Positions 28,790-37,169 are shown, numbered from the stretch's first letter. The stretch: DNA of 64,000 nt from CAVQEG01 sp963711465 (GCA_963711465.1 CAVQEG010000002.1:310001-374000); one strand, 5' to 3'. The notes: generated from the sequence alone by a model not told the origin. A program made the numbers and translations.

Positions 28790-30279
28790 GATGCGGCGCT
28801 CTCCAGCTTCTGTCGGAGCACCTGCGAGACGAGCTTCGGATTCGCCTTGCCCCGCGTCAACTTCATCGTCTCGCCGACGAAGAACCCGAACAACTGCGTC
28901 TTTCCTCCCCGGTACGTCTCGACCTCAGACGCGTTGTTCTGCAGCACCTGCTCGACGGCTTCGTCGATGAAGCTCGTGTCGCTGATCTGCACGTACCCCT
29001 TCTCCCGACTGATCTCCTCCGCACTCTTCGGACTCTCGAGCATCTCGGCGAAGATGTCCTTCATGTTCTTCGAACTGATCACGTCCGATGCGAACAGATC
29101 GACCAGACCCGCCAGCCGCGACGGCTCGACGGGGAACTCTGCGATGTGGCTGCGACCCTCGGTGAGCACGCGGAGCACCTCGGTCATCACCACATTGCTC
29201 ACATGCTTGACCGCTGCCTTCGACGGCTCCTTCAGCGCCGCGACCGTCGCCTCGAAGTAGTCGGCCACGTCCCGCGCGTCGGTGAGCACCCCCGCGTCGT
29301 AGTCGGGAATGCCGTACTCGGAGACGAACCTGCGTCGGCGTGCCACCGCAAGCTCCGGCAGCTCCGCCCGGATCACCTCGATCGCCTCCTCGGTCAACAC
29401 CACCGGCAGCAGATCGGGTTCGGTGAAGTAGCGGTAGTCGTGCGCGTGCTCCTTCGATCGCATCGGACGCGTCGCTCGCGCGTTCGCATCCCACAACCGC
29501 GTCTCCTGCTCCACCCGTCCGCCCGATTCGATCAGCTCGATCTGGCGGACGATCTCGTGCTCGATCGCCTTCTCCACCGCGCGGAACGAATTCATGTTCT
29601 TCACCTCCGTCTTCGTCCCGAACTCCGCGGCGCCCCGCCGCCGCACCGAGACGTTGGCGTCGCATCGCAACGCACCCTCCTCCATGTTGCCCGAACAGAT
29701 TCCCAGATAGACCACGATGCCGCGCAACTGCGTCAGGTAGAGCCACGCCTCGTGCGCCGATCGGATGTCGGGCTCCGAGACGATCTCGATCAGCGGCGTC
29801 CCGGCACGGTTGAGGTCGACCAGTGTGTTCGAGATGTCCAGATCGTGGATCATCTTGCCGGTGTCCTCCTCCATGTGGATGCGCGTGATGCCGATTCGCT
29901 TCGCCTCGGCCCCCTCCGGCTCGATCTCGATGTAGCCCTCGTAGCAGATCGGATCGTCGTACTGCGAGATCTGATAGCCCTTCGGCAGGTCGGGATAGAA
30001 GTAATTCTTGCGTGCGAACGTGCTGCGTCGACGGATGCTGCAGTGCGTGGCCAGTCCCATCCGAACGATGTATTCCACCATCTTCCGATTGACCACCGGC
30101 AGCGTGCCGGGATGGCCGAGGACCACCGGATCGGTGTTGGTGTTCGGCGTCGCATCGAAATGCGTCGAGGCGCGGCTGAAGGCCTTGGTTGCGGTCAGCA
30201 ATTGCGCGTGTACCTCGAGGCCGATCACCGCTTCGTAGGATTCCAGCAGCTTCGGATCGATCGAGTTCAGGTCGGACAT
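28786..30279 (-). CDS. gatB: Aspartyl/glutamyl-tRNA amidotransferase subunit B
   Basis: GatB is the kinase/transamidase core subunit of the GatCAB complex that converts Glu-tRNA(Gln) and/or Asp-tRNA(Asn) to the amidated forms. The 497-residue protein starts at ATG 30279; the frame continues upstream but the family start is YEAVIGLEVHAQLLT. Other motifs: HPGTLPVVNRKMVEYIVRMGLA, YFYPDLPKGYQISQYDDPI and GALRCDANVSVRRRGAAEFGTKTEVKNMNSF. Also seen are RSKEHAHDYRYFTEPDLLP and the tRNA-recognition YqeY-like tail with VGETMKLTRGKANPKLV. Complete. gatA and gatC are not adjacent. Confidence 0.96.
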   Translation of the reverse strand: MSDLNSIDPKLLESYEAVIGLEVHAQLLTATKAFSRASTHFDATPNTNTDPVVLGHPGTLPVVNRKMVEYIVRMGLATHCSIRRRSTFARKNYFYPDLPKGYQISQYDDPICYEGYIEIEPEGAEAKRIGITRIHMEEDTGKMIHDLDISNTLVDLNRAGTPLIEIVSEPDIRSAHEAWLYLTQLRGIVVYLGICSGNMEEGALRCDANVSVRRRGAAEFGTKTEVKNMNSFRAVEKAIEHEIVRQIELIESGGRVEQETRLWDANARATRPMRSKEHAHDYRYFTEPDLLPVVLTEEAIEVIRAELPELAVARRRRFVSEYGIPDYDAGVLTDARDVADYFEATVAALKEPSKAAVKHVSNVVMTEVLRVLTEGRSHIAEFPVEPSRLAGLVDLFASDVISSKNMKDIFAEMLESPKSAEEISREKGYVQISDTSFIDEAVEQVLQNNASEVETYRGGKTQLFGFFVGETMKLTRGKANPKLVSQVLRQKLESAAS

Positions 30280-30366
30280 CGCTTCGGTCGGGGGTTCTGG
30301 AACAATGGAAAGAATCAATATAGCAGCCCCCGTGCGACCTCCAGCCAGGGGCTCCCGACGAGGATC

Positions 30367-30822
30367 ATGGGAATTCAGACGGTGGAAATTCAGACGGTGG
30401 AATTCGACTCCGACCTCTACCATCGTACCGTTGAACTGCGCTTGGAAATACTGCGCAGACCGCTCGGACTGTCGTTCGATCCGGTGGCGATGGCCGCCGA
30501 GGGCAATGAGGTTCACCTCGCCGCCATGCTCGACGATACGCTCGTCGGATGCCTGGTGCTGACACCGAAGGAGAACGGGGAAATCAAAATGCGACAGGTG
30601 GCCATCGCCGCTGATGCGCAACGTCAGGGCGTCGGTACGGCACTGGTGAAATTCTCCGAACGCTTCGCCCGCGAGCACGGCTTCTCGACCATGACGATGC
30701 ACGCGCGCCAGAGCGCCGTCGCCTTCTACGAACGACTCGGCTACACGGTCTACGATGAACCGTTCGAGGAGGTGACGATCCCGCATCGGAAGATGCGCAA
30801 GGACCTCTCGCCACCGCAGTGA
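30367..30822 (+). CDS. GNAT family N-acetyltransferase
   Basis: A 151-residue acetyl-CoA-dependent acyltransferase. The core is seen as VHLAAMLDDTLVGCLVL, MRQVAIAADAQRQGVGTALV (motif A with Q-R-Q-G-V-G-T) and MHARQSAVAFYERLGYTVYDEPFEE. The start at ATG 30367 has GAGGA just before it. The N-terminus contains a short repeated phrase, IQTVEIQTVEF, from a 15-bp duplication. The substrate is unknown; the pattern resembles the ElaA/YjcF-like subgroup. It is divergent from gatB and convergent with the metallophosphoesterase. Confidence 0.88.
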   Translation: MGIQTVEIQTVEFDSDLYHRTVELRLEILRRPLGLSFDPVAMAAEGNEVHLAAMLDDTLVGCLVLTPKENGEIKMRQVAIAADAQRQGVGTALVKFSERFAREHGFSTMTMHARQSAVAFYERLGYTVYDEPFEEVTIPHRKMRKDLSPPQ

Positions 30823-30841
30823 CTCAGACTCAGACTCGGAT

Positions 30842-31603
30842 TCAGCTTCCGCTGCGAAGCATCGCCGCGAACGCATCCGGCAGCGGACCCCGCTCGATCG
30901 CCTGCGCCGCCCGCTCCACGTCGTACCGCACCCGCACGAATTCCACCCGCAGGCCATCCCCGTCGGCCCGAAGCTCGCCGCCCTCCCACTCGAGCATCAC
31001 CAGACACGCCCGCGGATCACCATCCTTCGGCTTTCCGACCGAACCGGTGTTGATCGCGTGGCGCACGCGCGCCCGGCCGTCTGATTCATCCTCCAGCACC
31101 CGGTGATACGGTTTGTGCGTGTGGCCGAAGAGCATGACGTCCGCCTCCGCAGCGCGCATCATCCGCAGCAGGCTCTCCTCGGGTCGATCCTCGAAGAGGT
31201 ATTCGTTGATGCGTCTCGGACTTCCATGCACCATGAGGACCGACGCGGTGGCGAACTCGAGCCGCAGGTGGCGCGGAAGCGCTCGCAGATATTGCCGCCG
31301 CTCGTTGGTAATGATGCGGTTGGTGAATTCGATCGACGCCGCTCCGCGCGAGCGATCCTCGTCGGTGCGATAGGCGCATCCGCAGTCGTCGGAATTTCTC
31401 CCGACCCCGTCGTCGTAGTTGCCGGCGACGGTCGCAATGCGCCTGCTGCGGATCAGGTCGATCACCTCGTTGGGCCACGGGCCGTAACCGACGAGATCAC
31501 CAAGGCAGAAGACCATGTCCGGACGGCGCCGGTCGATCTCCTCGAGCACCGATTCGAGCGCGGGCAGATTGGCGTGGACGTCGCTGAAGATGGCGATGCG
31601 CAT
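30842..31603 (-). CDS. Calcineurin-like metallophosphoesterase
   Basis: A 253-residue phosphoesterase with all the metal-binding signatures: FSDVHANLPALESVL, GDLVGYGPWPNEV, GNYD, a middle histidine in VHGSPR and the late GHTHKPY. The layout matches the YfcE/MJ0936-type and serine/threonine phosphatase-like small phosphodiesterases. The substrate cannot be fixed from sequence. It follows the arsenite exporter gene on the same strand with a 9-bp gap, so it may be read through from the ars operon. Confidence 0.88.
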   Translation of the reverse strand: MRIAIFSDVHANLPALESVLEEIDRRRPDMVFCLGDLVGYGPWPNEVIDLIRSRRIATVAGNYDDGVGRNSDDCGCAYRTDEDRSRGAASIEFTNRIITNERRQYLRALPRHLRLEFATASVLMVHGSPRRINEYLFEDRPEESLLRMMRAAEADVMLFGHTHKPYHRVLEDESDGRARVRHAINTGSVGKPKDGDPRACLVMLEWEGGELRADGDGLRVEFVRVRYDVERAAQAIERGPLPDAFAAMLRSGS

Positions 31604-31612
31604 GATGGAGAC

Positions 31613-32716
31613 TCAGAATTGCGATTGCATCCGCGGCTTCGCCTCCCCCCGGCCCAGCCAGTCGGCCACCCGCACCAGTGCGATCATCACCGGCACCTCC
31701 ACCAGCGGTCCGATCACCGCCGCGAACGCGACGCCGCTGCCGATCCCGAAGACGCCGACGGCAACCGCGATCGCCAGCTCGAAGTTGTTGCTCGCCGCGG
31801 TGAACGCCAGCGTCGTCGTCCGCGCCCGATCGGCGCCGATGCGCCTGCCCATCCAGTAGGAGATGAGGAACATCACCACGAAGTAAATCACCAGCGGAAT
31901 CGCAATGCGCACGACGTCGAACGGCAGCGCGACGATCGCATCCCCCTTCAGCGCGAACATCACGACGATGGTGAACACCAGGGCGACGAGCGTCAGCGGA
32001 CTGATGCGCGGAATGAACACCCTGTCGTACCACTCGGCTCCGCGCACGCGCCGAAGGATGAGCCGTGACAAGAATCCGGCGGCGAACGGAATCCCCAGGT
32101 AGAGGGCGACGCTCCGCGCCACCTGCGCCATCGATATATCGACGACGCTGCCCTGCAGGCCGAACAGCGGCGGCAGCAGCGTCACGAACACCCAGGCGTA
32201 GAGCGAGTAGAAGAGCACCTGGAAGATCGAGTTGAACGCGACGAGCCCCGCCGCGTAGTCGGTGTCGCCCCGCGCCAGCTGGTTCCAGACGATCACCATC
32301 GCGATGCAGCGGGCGAGTCCGATGAGGATCAGCCCGGTCATGTACTCCGGTCGATCCGGCAGGAGCACGATCGCAAGGAGGAACATGAGCGCGGGTCCGA
32401 CCACCCAGTTCTGCGCGAGCGACAGGCCGAGCAGACGGGTATCGCGAAAAACGCTCGAGAGCGATTCGTACCGCACTCTCGCCAACGGCGGGTACATCAT
32501 GACGATGAGTCCGATGGCGATCGGAATGGAGGTCGTTCCCACCGACAACCCTGTGATCGCGTCGACCACACCCGGAGCGGCGGCGCCGAGCGCGATTCCC
32601 ACGATCATCGCCGCGAATATCCACGCGGTGAGATAGCGGTCGAGAAACGAGAGCCGCCGACGGCCCTGCTGCGCCGTCGGCGGTGACTCGTCGACGCCGC
32701 TGGCGTCAGTTGCCAT
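31613..32716 (-). CDS. arsB: Acr3-family arsenite efflux transporter
   Basis: A 367-residue inner-membrane permease with about ten hydrophobic segments that exports arsenite/antimonite. Acr3 hallmarks are visible: LSFLDRYLTAWIFAAMIVGI at the start, IGLIVMMYPPLARVRYE, and the conserved-cysteine helix LILIGLARCIAMVIVWNQLA with AFNSIFQ after it. Then come YLGIPFAAGFLSR and the late FTAASNNFELAIAVAV. The start at ATG 32716 lies within the last codons of the Cys-rich peptide gene, so the two overlap by 11 bases and are probably translated together. It lies divergent to arsR behind a shared operator region. Confidence 0.92.
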   Translation of the reverse strand: MATDASGVDESPPTAQQGRRRLSFLDRYLTAWIFAAMIVGIALGAAAPGVVDAITGLSVGTTSIPIAIGLIVMMYPPLARVRYESLSSVFRDTRLLGLSLAQNWVVGPALMFLLAIVLLPDRPEYMTGLILIGLARCIAMVIVWNQLARGDTDYAAGLVAFNSIFQVLFYSLYAWVFVTLLPPLFGLQGSVVDISMAQVARSVALYLGIPFAAGFLSRLILRRVRGAEWYDRVFIPRISPLTLVALVFTIVVMFALKGDAIVALPFDVVRIAIPLVIYFVVMFLISYWMGRRIGADRARTTTLAFTAASNNFELAIAVAVGVFGIGSGVAFAAVIGPLVEVPVMIALVRVADWLGRGEAKPRMQSQF

Positions 32717-32822
32717 GGTTCGTGTCCGAACAGCAATTGCAGCACGATCCGTCGCACGTAGGATCGCCGCAGCAGTCACACGTGCCGCAGCACGTGGTTC
32801 GCATTGCCCGATCGTCAGCCAT
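32706..32822 (-). CDS. Cys-rich metallothionein-like peptide in the ars operon
   Basis: A 38-residue peptide from ATG 32822 to TGA 32706-32708. It holds ten cysteines at residues 11, 12, 15, 17, 18, 23, 27, 28, 30 and 31: two CC-x-x-C / C-x-CC-like clusters separated by DPTCDGS, with a short hydrophilic head and a tail SDTNHGN. The spacing of vicinal and C-x-C pairs is that of a thiolate metal-binding peptide. No hydrophobic core or export signal is present, so a cytoplasmic As(III)- or metal-binding role is inferred. It is the first gene after the ars operators and overlaps the exporter start by 11 bases. I know no named family for it. Confidence 0.6.
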   Translation of the reverse strand: MADDRAMRTTCCGTCDCCGDPTCDGSCCNCCSDTNHGN

Positions 32823-32841
32823 GTCGACCTCCATGATTGAT

Positions 32842-32864
32842 ATATTCTGCCAGGCGGATATGAC
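32842..32864. promoter_or_regulatory. ArsR operator-like repeat 1
   Basis: ATATTC, ten bases, then ATATGAC. The same 23-bp pattern recurs at 32884-32906, between the divergent arsR and Cys-rich peptide genes. A partial dyad (ATATTC/GATAT) is visible, as expected for a winged-helix ArsR dimer site. Confidence 0.6.
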
Positions 32865-32883
32865 CAACATAGCGACGCCTTAC

Positions 32884-32906
32884 ATATTCGCCAACACAAA
32901 TATGAC
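32884..32906. promoter_or_regulatory. ArsR operator-like repeat 2
   Basis: The second copy of ATATTC-N10-ATATGAC, 42 bp (about four helical turns) from the first and 16 bp before the arsR start. Confidence 0.6.
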
Positions 32907-32922
32907 AAACGGGGAGAATTCG

Positions 32923-33333
32923 ATGGCGGCTGAGACAGGAGCCGGGGCGATGGTGGCACTCTTCAACGCGCTTGGGGATCCGACGCGGCTGCGGTTGCTG
33001 AACCTGATGCGCGGCGGGGAGATCTGCGTCTGCTTCTTCGTTGAGATCCTCGGGGAGCCGCAATCGAAGATCTCGCGGCACCTCGCCTACCTGCGTCGAA
33101 ACGGTCTGGTGGAGGCCCGCCGTCAGGCGAAGTGGATGCACTACAGGATCGCCCGTCCCGCCGATCCCGACGTCGCTGCCGTGCTCGACGCGGTGCTGGC
33201 GTGGATGGCCGACGATGCCGCGCTGGCCGCCGACCGCACCAACCTCGTGACGGTCTGCTGTGCGCCATCGCTGCCGGTCGATCTCGAAGGTGCCCCGCTG
33301 CCCGAGGAGCTGCGGGGACGGCGGAATTCGTAA
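32923..33333 (+). CDS. arsR: ArsR-family metalloregulator
   Basis: A 136-residue winged-helix repressor. The start ATG 32923 is preceded by GGGGAG. The DNA-binding helix pair is seen as SKISRHLAYLRRNGLVEARRQAKW, and the As(III)-binding motif of ArsR, usually ELCVCDL, appears as EICVCFF (Cys-Val-Cys). A vicinal CC near the C-terminus (VTVCCAPSLP) could be an additional thiolate site. It diverges from the Cys-rich peptide/exporter operon with two operator-like repeats in the 100-bp gap. Release of DNA on arsenite binding is the expected control. A strong terminator follows at 33471. Confidence 0.92.
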   Translation: MAAETGAGAMVALFNALGDPTRLRLLNLMRGGEICVCFFVEILGEPQSKISRHLAYLRRNGLVEARRQAKWMHYRIARPADPDVAAVLDAVLAWMADDAALAADRTNLVTVCCAPSLPVDLEGAPLPEELRGRRNS

Positions 33334-33470
33334 TCGGATGTTGCCCGCGGCGAACGATGACAACCGTCATGGTGGCTGCCGCCGCATACGGATATGTTCA
33401 ATGATCGATCGGCACGAAATTCCGTCGAGCGCTGCGGGCGCGTCCCCCGGACGTCCGTCAGCCATAGACA

Positions 33471-33510
33471 GGACCGGAGCGTCACCCCTGCTCCGGTCCG
33501 TTTTATTTTG
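33471..33510 (+). terminator. Intrinsic terminator downstream of arsR
   Basis: A perfect 10-bp stem, GGACCGGAGC and its complement around a 9-nt loop, followed by GTTTTATTTTG. It ends the arsR transcript and separates it from the convergent lipoprotein gene. Confidence 0.9.
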
Positions 33511-33542
33511 ATCACCTCCCTGCCGTCCGTGGTCCGCGTCGC

Positions 33543-34013
33543 CTACCGTCCACCTCCCATCATCATCCCGCCCATGTCCCCGCGCTGGTATCCGGGATGG
33601 TTGGACATCCACTGCCGCATCTGTTCGTAGCTCGTCGAGTCGCCCATCATCCCGTGCCCGTAGCCGTAGATCATGCCCGTGGTCATCATGCCGTACCCCA
33701 TCGGCGTTCCAAACATCCAGTGGTACATCTGATAGGCGGCCGTTGAATCGCCATACATCAACTGCCGACGGACGCCGTTGACCATTCCCCCGAACATCGC
33801 TCCCCGACCCATCGGCGCGCTCACCATGCTGTCGGCCAGACGGCGCGCGAACGCCGTGTCGGAGCGCATTCGCTGCATTACCGTGGAGACCGTCACCTGC
33901 TGGTCGGCGGAATCGCCCGGCTGCACCTGATGTCCCGGTGCGCATCCTGTCGCGGGAAGGAGCGTCGTGCTGAGCAGCAGTGCCGCCATCGTCGTCAACG
34001 TCGTTCGCTTCAT
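33543..34013 (-). CDS. Met/Gly-rich predicted lipoprotein, metal-island member
   Basis: A 156-residue protein from ATG 34013 with a signal MKRTTLTTMAALLLSTTLLP and lipobox-like ATGC (Cys about 24). The C-terminal two thirds are dominated by Met, Gly and Tyr (YQMYHWMFGTPMGYGMMTTG, YGHGMMGDSTSYEQM, a final GGMMMGGGR). Methionine-rich exported proteins commonly bind Cu(I)/Ag(I), so a periplasmic copper-type role is inferred, helped by the neighbouring DUF4396 and DUF411 genes. It is divergent from the DUF4396 gene across 201 bp. No domain name is recognised. Confidence 0.7.
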   Translation of the reverse strand: MKRTTLTTMAALLLSTTLLPATGCAPGHQVQPGDSADQQVTVSTVMQRMRSDTAFARRLADSMVSAPMGRGAMFGGMVNGVRRQLMYGDSTAAYQMYHWMFGTPMGYGMMTTGMIYGYGHGMMGDSTSYEQMRQWMSNHPGYQRGDMGGMMMGGGR

Positions 34014-34214
34014 CACCGTGCCCTCCGATTTATTCACTGAATGAGGTTCGTCAGTTGCTGCAAGTCGCGGGCCTCGCTCGCCGGTCACATCGACGGCACA
34101 CGCCGCACCGGGACGCTCGAATCACCCGTTCTCCTCAACGATGACCGGGCGATCCTGGAGCACCAGCACCGTCGAACGTCGCCTCGGGCACGACGGTTGC
34201 GTGCCGGGTACAAC

Positions 34215-35597
34215 ATGAACTGGGGAATTCTTACGGTCCTTTCCAACGCGTGGTTCGTCGTGCCGTGGTACGTCGTCGGCATCACCGCCGCGTTCTGGGT
34301 TGCATACGACGTACTCACCACCAATACCGCTCTGAAAACGGCGATGAAATGGGCGTGGCCGATCATCGTGCTGTTCTTCTCGGTCATAGGTGTGGCGCTG
34401 TACTACTTCACCGCACGCGCTCCCGGCGTCGGTTCGGCGGATTCGGAACAACGGAAGTCACGCGCGCACGACGAATTCGAACGGATCATGTTCCGGCGTG
34501 TCAACGGCGCGGTGATCCATTGCGTCGCCGGCGACGGCCTGGGAATCATGTCGGCAATGGTCATCGCACGCGCGACCGGCATGAGCTTCTGGCAGGAATT
34601 CTGGTTCGAATATGCAGTCGGTTTCGCATTCGGCCTGTTCATTTTCCAGTTGCTGTCCATGCGTGCCATGGCTGACGGGATACTCCCCGCACTGGCAATG
34701 GCATTCCGTGCTGAATTCTTTTCAATGCTGACGGTAATGGGTGGCATGGGAGCCGTCATGGCGTTCGTCACTCCGTCGGTCGTCGGCTCGCAACCCCATC
34801 CGCTCACATACGCCTTCTGGGGATTCGGAATGATCGGCCTGCTGGTCGGATACGTCTTTACATTCCCGATGAACTGGATGCTGGTGGCGATCGGATGGAA
34901 GCATGGGATGGGGAATCCGGAGGGGGCCAGGACGGTCGGCACCGATCGGGCGCGGGCATGGCTGTTCGCGGCGATGACGGTCCTCGGTGCCATCGCACTC
35001 ACGCTGCCGGCGTGGCTCAACGAGCTCCGGGAAGATCGACGGCATCCGGCACCGCACATCGTCACCGCGGACGTCGATGCGATGACATCCGACGGTGCCG
35101 CAGTCGAGTCGGGACTGCTCCGCACGCTCCAGGTCGCACGCCAATCGCTTCGGGATGATGATCGGACCGACGCGGTGACGGCGCTCGACGCTGCGATGCG
35201 CGTCGCCGCGATCGTCCGGACGGCCAGCCCCGCGCCGCACAACGACTCGGTGTACCGTGCAATCGTCCGCGCCCGCCGAGCGCTGCAGATGGGCGAACCC
35301 GGCGAAGCGCTGCGGCGCATCCCGTCGATGCGACCGGGCGACGTGCTCCTCGGCGCGCGTGCCTCCGGCGCGACGAGCGACTTCATCGGAGCCACGGTGC
35401 TTGACACCCGCGGGATCGAGATCGGAGAACTGATCGGCGTTCGCGGAAACCGGATTCGCCTGGCCCTGGGCGGTGCTCGCGATGTGTGGGGATTCCTCGA
35501 TCTCGGTGCCGACCGAATCGTGACCGTACCCGCCGGCCGACTGATGTTCGGCGCCGACCACATTCTCGGCGGACGGTACGTCATCGGGCCGATCTGA
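34215..35597 (+). CDS. DUF4396 membrane protein with an extra C-terminal barrel-like domain
   Basis: A 460-residue protein from ATG 34215. Residues 1-275 contain about seven membrane helices. The central signature VIHCVAGDGLGIMSAMVIA, FWQEFWFEYAVGFAFGLFIFQ and AEFFSMLTVMGGMGAVM marks the DUF4396 family, a membrane family often found next to heavy-metal resistance genes. Residues about 280-460 are extra and soluble: a helical linker, then FIGATVLDTRGIEIGELIGV and LRLALGG-like strands resembling a PRC-barrel. The transported or sensed ion is unknown. It is followed by DUF411 and CDF genes on the same strand, consistent with a metal-handling operon. Confidence 0.75.
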   Translation: MNWGILTVLSNAWFVVPWYVVGITAAFWVAYDVLTTNTALKTAMKWAWPIIVLFFSVIGVALYYFTARAPGVGSADSEQRKSRAHDEFERIMFRRVNGAVIHCVAGDGLGIMSAMVIARATGMSFWQEFWFEYAVGFAFGLFIFQLLSMRAMADGILPALAMAFRAEFFSMLTVMGGMGAVMAFVTPSVVGSQPHPLTYAFWGFGMIGLLVGYVFTFPMNWMLVAIGWKHGMGNPEGARTVGTDRARAWLFAAMTVLGAIALTLPAWLNELREDRRHPAPHIVTADVDAMTSDGAAVESGLLRTLQVARQSLRDDDRTDAVTALDAAMRVAAIVRTASPAPHNDSVYRAIVRARRALQMGEPGEALRRIPSMRPGDVLLGARASGATSDFIGATVLDTRGIEIGELIGVRGNRIRLALGGARDVWGFLDLGADRIVTVPAGRLMFGADHILGGRYVIGPI

Positions 35598-35726
35598 AGG
35601 CGTCGGCCCGAATTCGATTCGTATCATCCCTCCCCTGCACGTTCGTCGTCTACCGTAGCCCCAGCACGCCGGGAATGACCACCGCTGAACCGGAGAAGGA
35701 CGACGATCAACTCTGAACGAACGCTG

Positions 35727-36242
35727 ATGATTCGACCCATCATATTCGCCATCATCCTGACAGGTGCTGCCCTGTCACTCGGTGCATGCGGTAGCCGCGA
35801 AGACGTTCCGCAGATGCAGGATTCGCTCGCGACCGCGACGAATACGGTTCCAGTATCCGACACGTCCGCACCGCGTCGAACGATGGTGGTCTACCACAAT
35901 CCGACGTGCGACTGCTGCGGCCGATGGGTTGAGTACCTACGCAAAGGCGGCTTCAATGTGACCGTTGTCGTGCGGAAGGACATGGCGGCAGTGAAGGATT
36001 CGCTCGGTGTGCCGCGCCAGCTGTGGAGCTGTCACACGGCAATCATCGACGGACACATCGTCGAGGGGCACGCGACGATCGGCGAGATCGACTCGATGCT
36101 TGCAGACGGCGAACAGGTGCGCGGTATCGCCGTTCCCGGGATGCCGGTCGGTTCTCCCGGAATGCAGACCGGACCTCCGCAGCCGTACGATGTGGTCGCC
36201 TTCCGTGCCGACGGCGCGAAGCGCATCTTCGCCACGCACTGA
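35727..36242 (+). CDS. DUF411 metal-binding lipoprotein
   Basis: A 171-residue protein with a lipoprotein signal (MIRPIIFAIILTGAALSLGAC, lipobox LGAC) followed by a DUF411 domain: VVYHNPTCDCCGRWVEYLR with the C-D-C-C metal motif, then LWSCHTAIIDGHIVEGH and IAVPGMPVGSPGMQ. DUF411 proteins are thioredoxin-fold-like periplasmic proteins linked to copper or other metal resistance. It sits between the DUF4396 and CDF genes in the same direction. A GGAG sequence lies well upstream; no close SD is seen. Confidence 0.88.
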   Translation: MIRPIIFAIILTGAALSLGACGSREDVPQMQDSLATATNTVPVSDTSAPRRTMVVYHNPTCDCCGRWVEYLRKGGFNVTVVVRKDMAAVKDSLGVPRQLWSCHTAIIDGHIVEGHATIGEIDSMLADGEQVRGIAVPGMPVGSPGMQTGPPQPYDVVAFRADGAKRIFATH

Positions 36243-36281
36243 TCGTTCCTCCGTCAATTGTCAGGACCAACGGCTTCACGC

Positions 36282-37169
36282 ATGTCACACGACCACAGCC
36301 ACGCTCCGGCGAACTTCGACACCCGGTTCAGGGTGGGAATCGGCCTTAACGTCGCGTTCATCGTCATCGAGGTGGCATTCGGAATCGCGGCCGGTTCCCT
36401 CGCCCTGCTTGCCGATGCAGGACACAATCTCACCGACGTGCTCGGGCTCGGCCTGGCCTGGGGCGGAGCGGTGCTCGCGCGTCGGGAGCCGACCGAACGC
36501 CGCACCTATGGGATGCGCCGGGGAACGATCCTCGCCGCTCTTTCCAACGCGCTGTTGCTGCTGATCACGATGGTGGGAATCACCTGGGAGGCGATCGACC
36601 GCTTCGGCTCGCACTCGACGATTCAGAGCTGGACGATCGTCTGGGTTGCCGCCGCCGGTGTCGTGCTCAACGGAGCGACCGCATGGCTGTTCCAATCCGG
36701 ACGCAAGGGCGATGTCAACGTTCGCGGTGCCTTCACGCACATGGCCGCCGACGCGCTCGTCTCGCTCGGTGTGGTCATTGGCGGCGTGGTAATCGCGCTG
36801 ACGGGACTGGCCATCATCGATCCGATACTCTCACTCATCATCGTCGCGGTAATCGCCATCAGCACATGGGGCCTCCTGCGCGACTCGGTCAACCTCGCGC
36901 TCGATGCCGTTCCCGAAGGAATCGACCTACCGGAGGTAGAGCGCTACCTCAGCGAACTGCCGGGCGTAGAGGCGCTGCACGACCTGCACATCTGGCCGCT
37001 GAGCACCACGGAGACGGCGCTGACCGCGCATCTGGTCAAGCCCGATCCGACGAGCGACGACGAGCTGCTCGATCGCGTCACCTCCGAACTGCACGAGCGG
37101 TTCCACATCGGACACACGACGATCCAGTGGGAACGCCAGGAGTGCGCGGCAAAGGAGAACATCGTGTAG
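36282..37169 (+). CDS. Cation diffusion facilitator (CzcD/ZitB-like) exporter
   Basis: A 295-residue six-helix zinc/cobalt/cadmium antiporter. The N-terminal histidine cluster MSHDHSHA sets the start at ATG 36282. The metal site of helix II is seen as LLADAGHNLTDVLGL (D-x-x-x-D type), and that of helix V as FTHMAADALVSLGVV (H-x-x-x-D). The cytoplasmic C-terminal ferredoxin-like domain includes VHDLHIW-like ALHDLHIWPLSTTETALTAH. It removes divalent metal from the cytoplasm in exchange for protons. It is the last gene of the DUF4396-DUF411-CDF run. Confidence 0.93.
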   Translation: MSHDHSHAPANFDTRFRVGIGLNVAFIVIEVAFGIAAGSLALLADAGHNLTDVLGLGLAWGGAVLARREPTERRTYGMRRGTILAALSNALLLLITMVGITWEAIDRFGSHSTIQSWTIVWVAAAGVVLNGATAWLFQSGRKGDVNVRGAFTHMAADALVSLGVVIGGVVIALTGLAIIDPILSLIIVAVIAISTWGLLRDSVNLALDAVPEGIDLPEVERYLSELPGVEALHDLHIWPLSTTETALTAHLVKPDPTSDDELLDRVTSELHERFHIGHTTIQWERQECAAKENIV

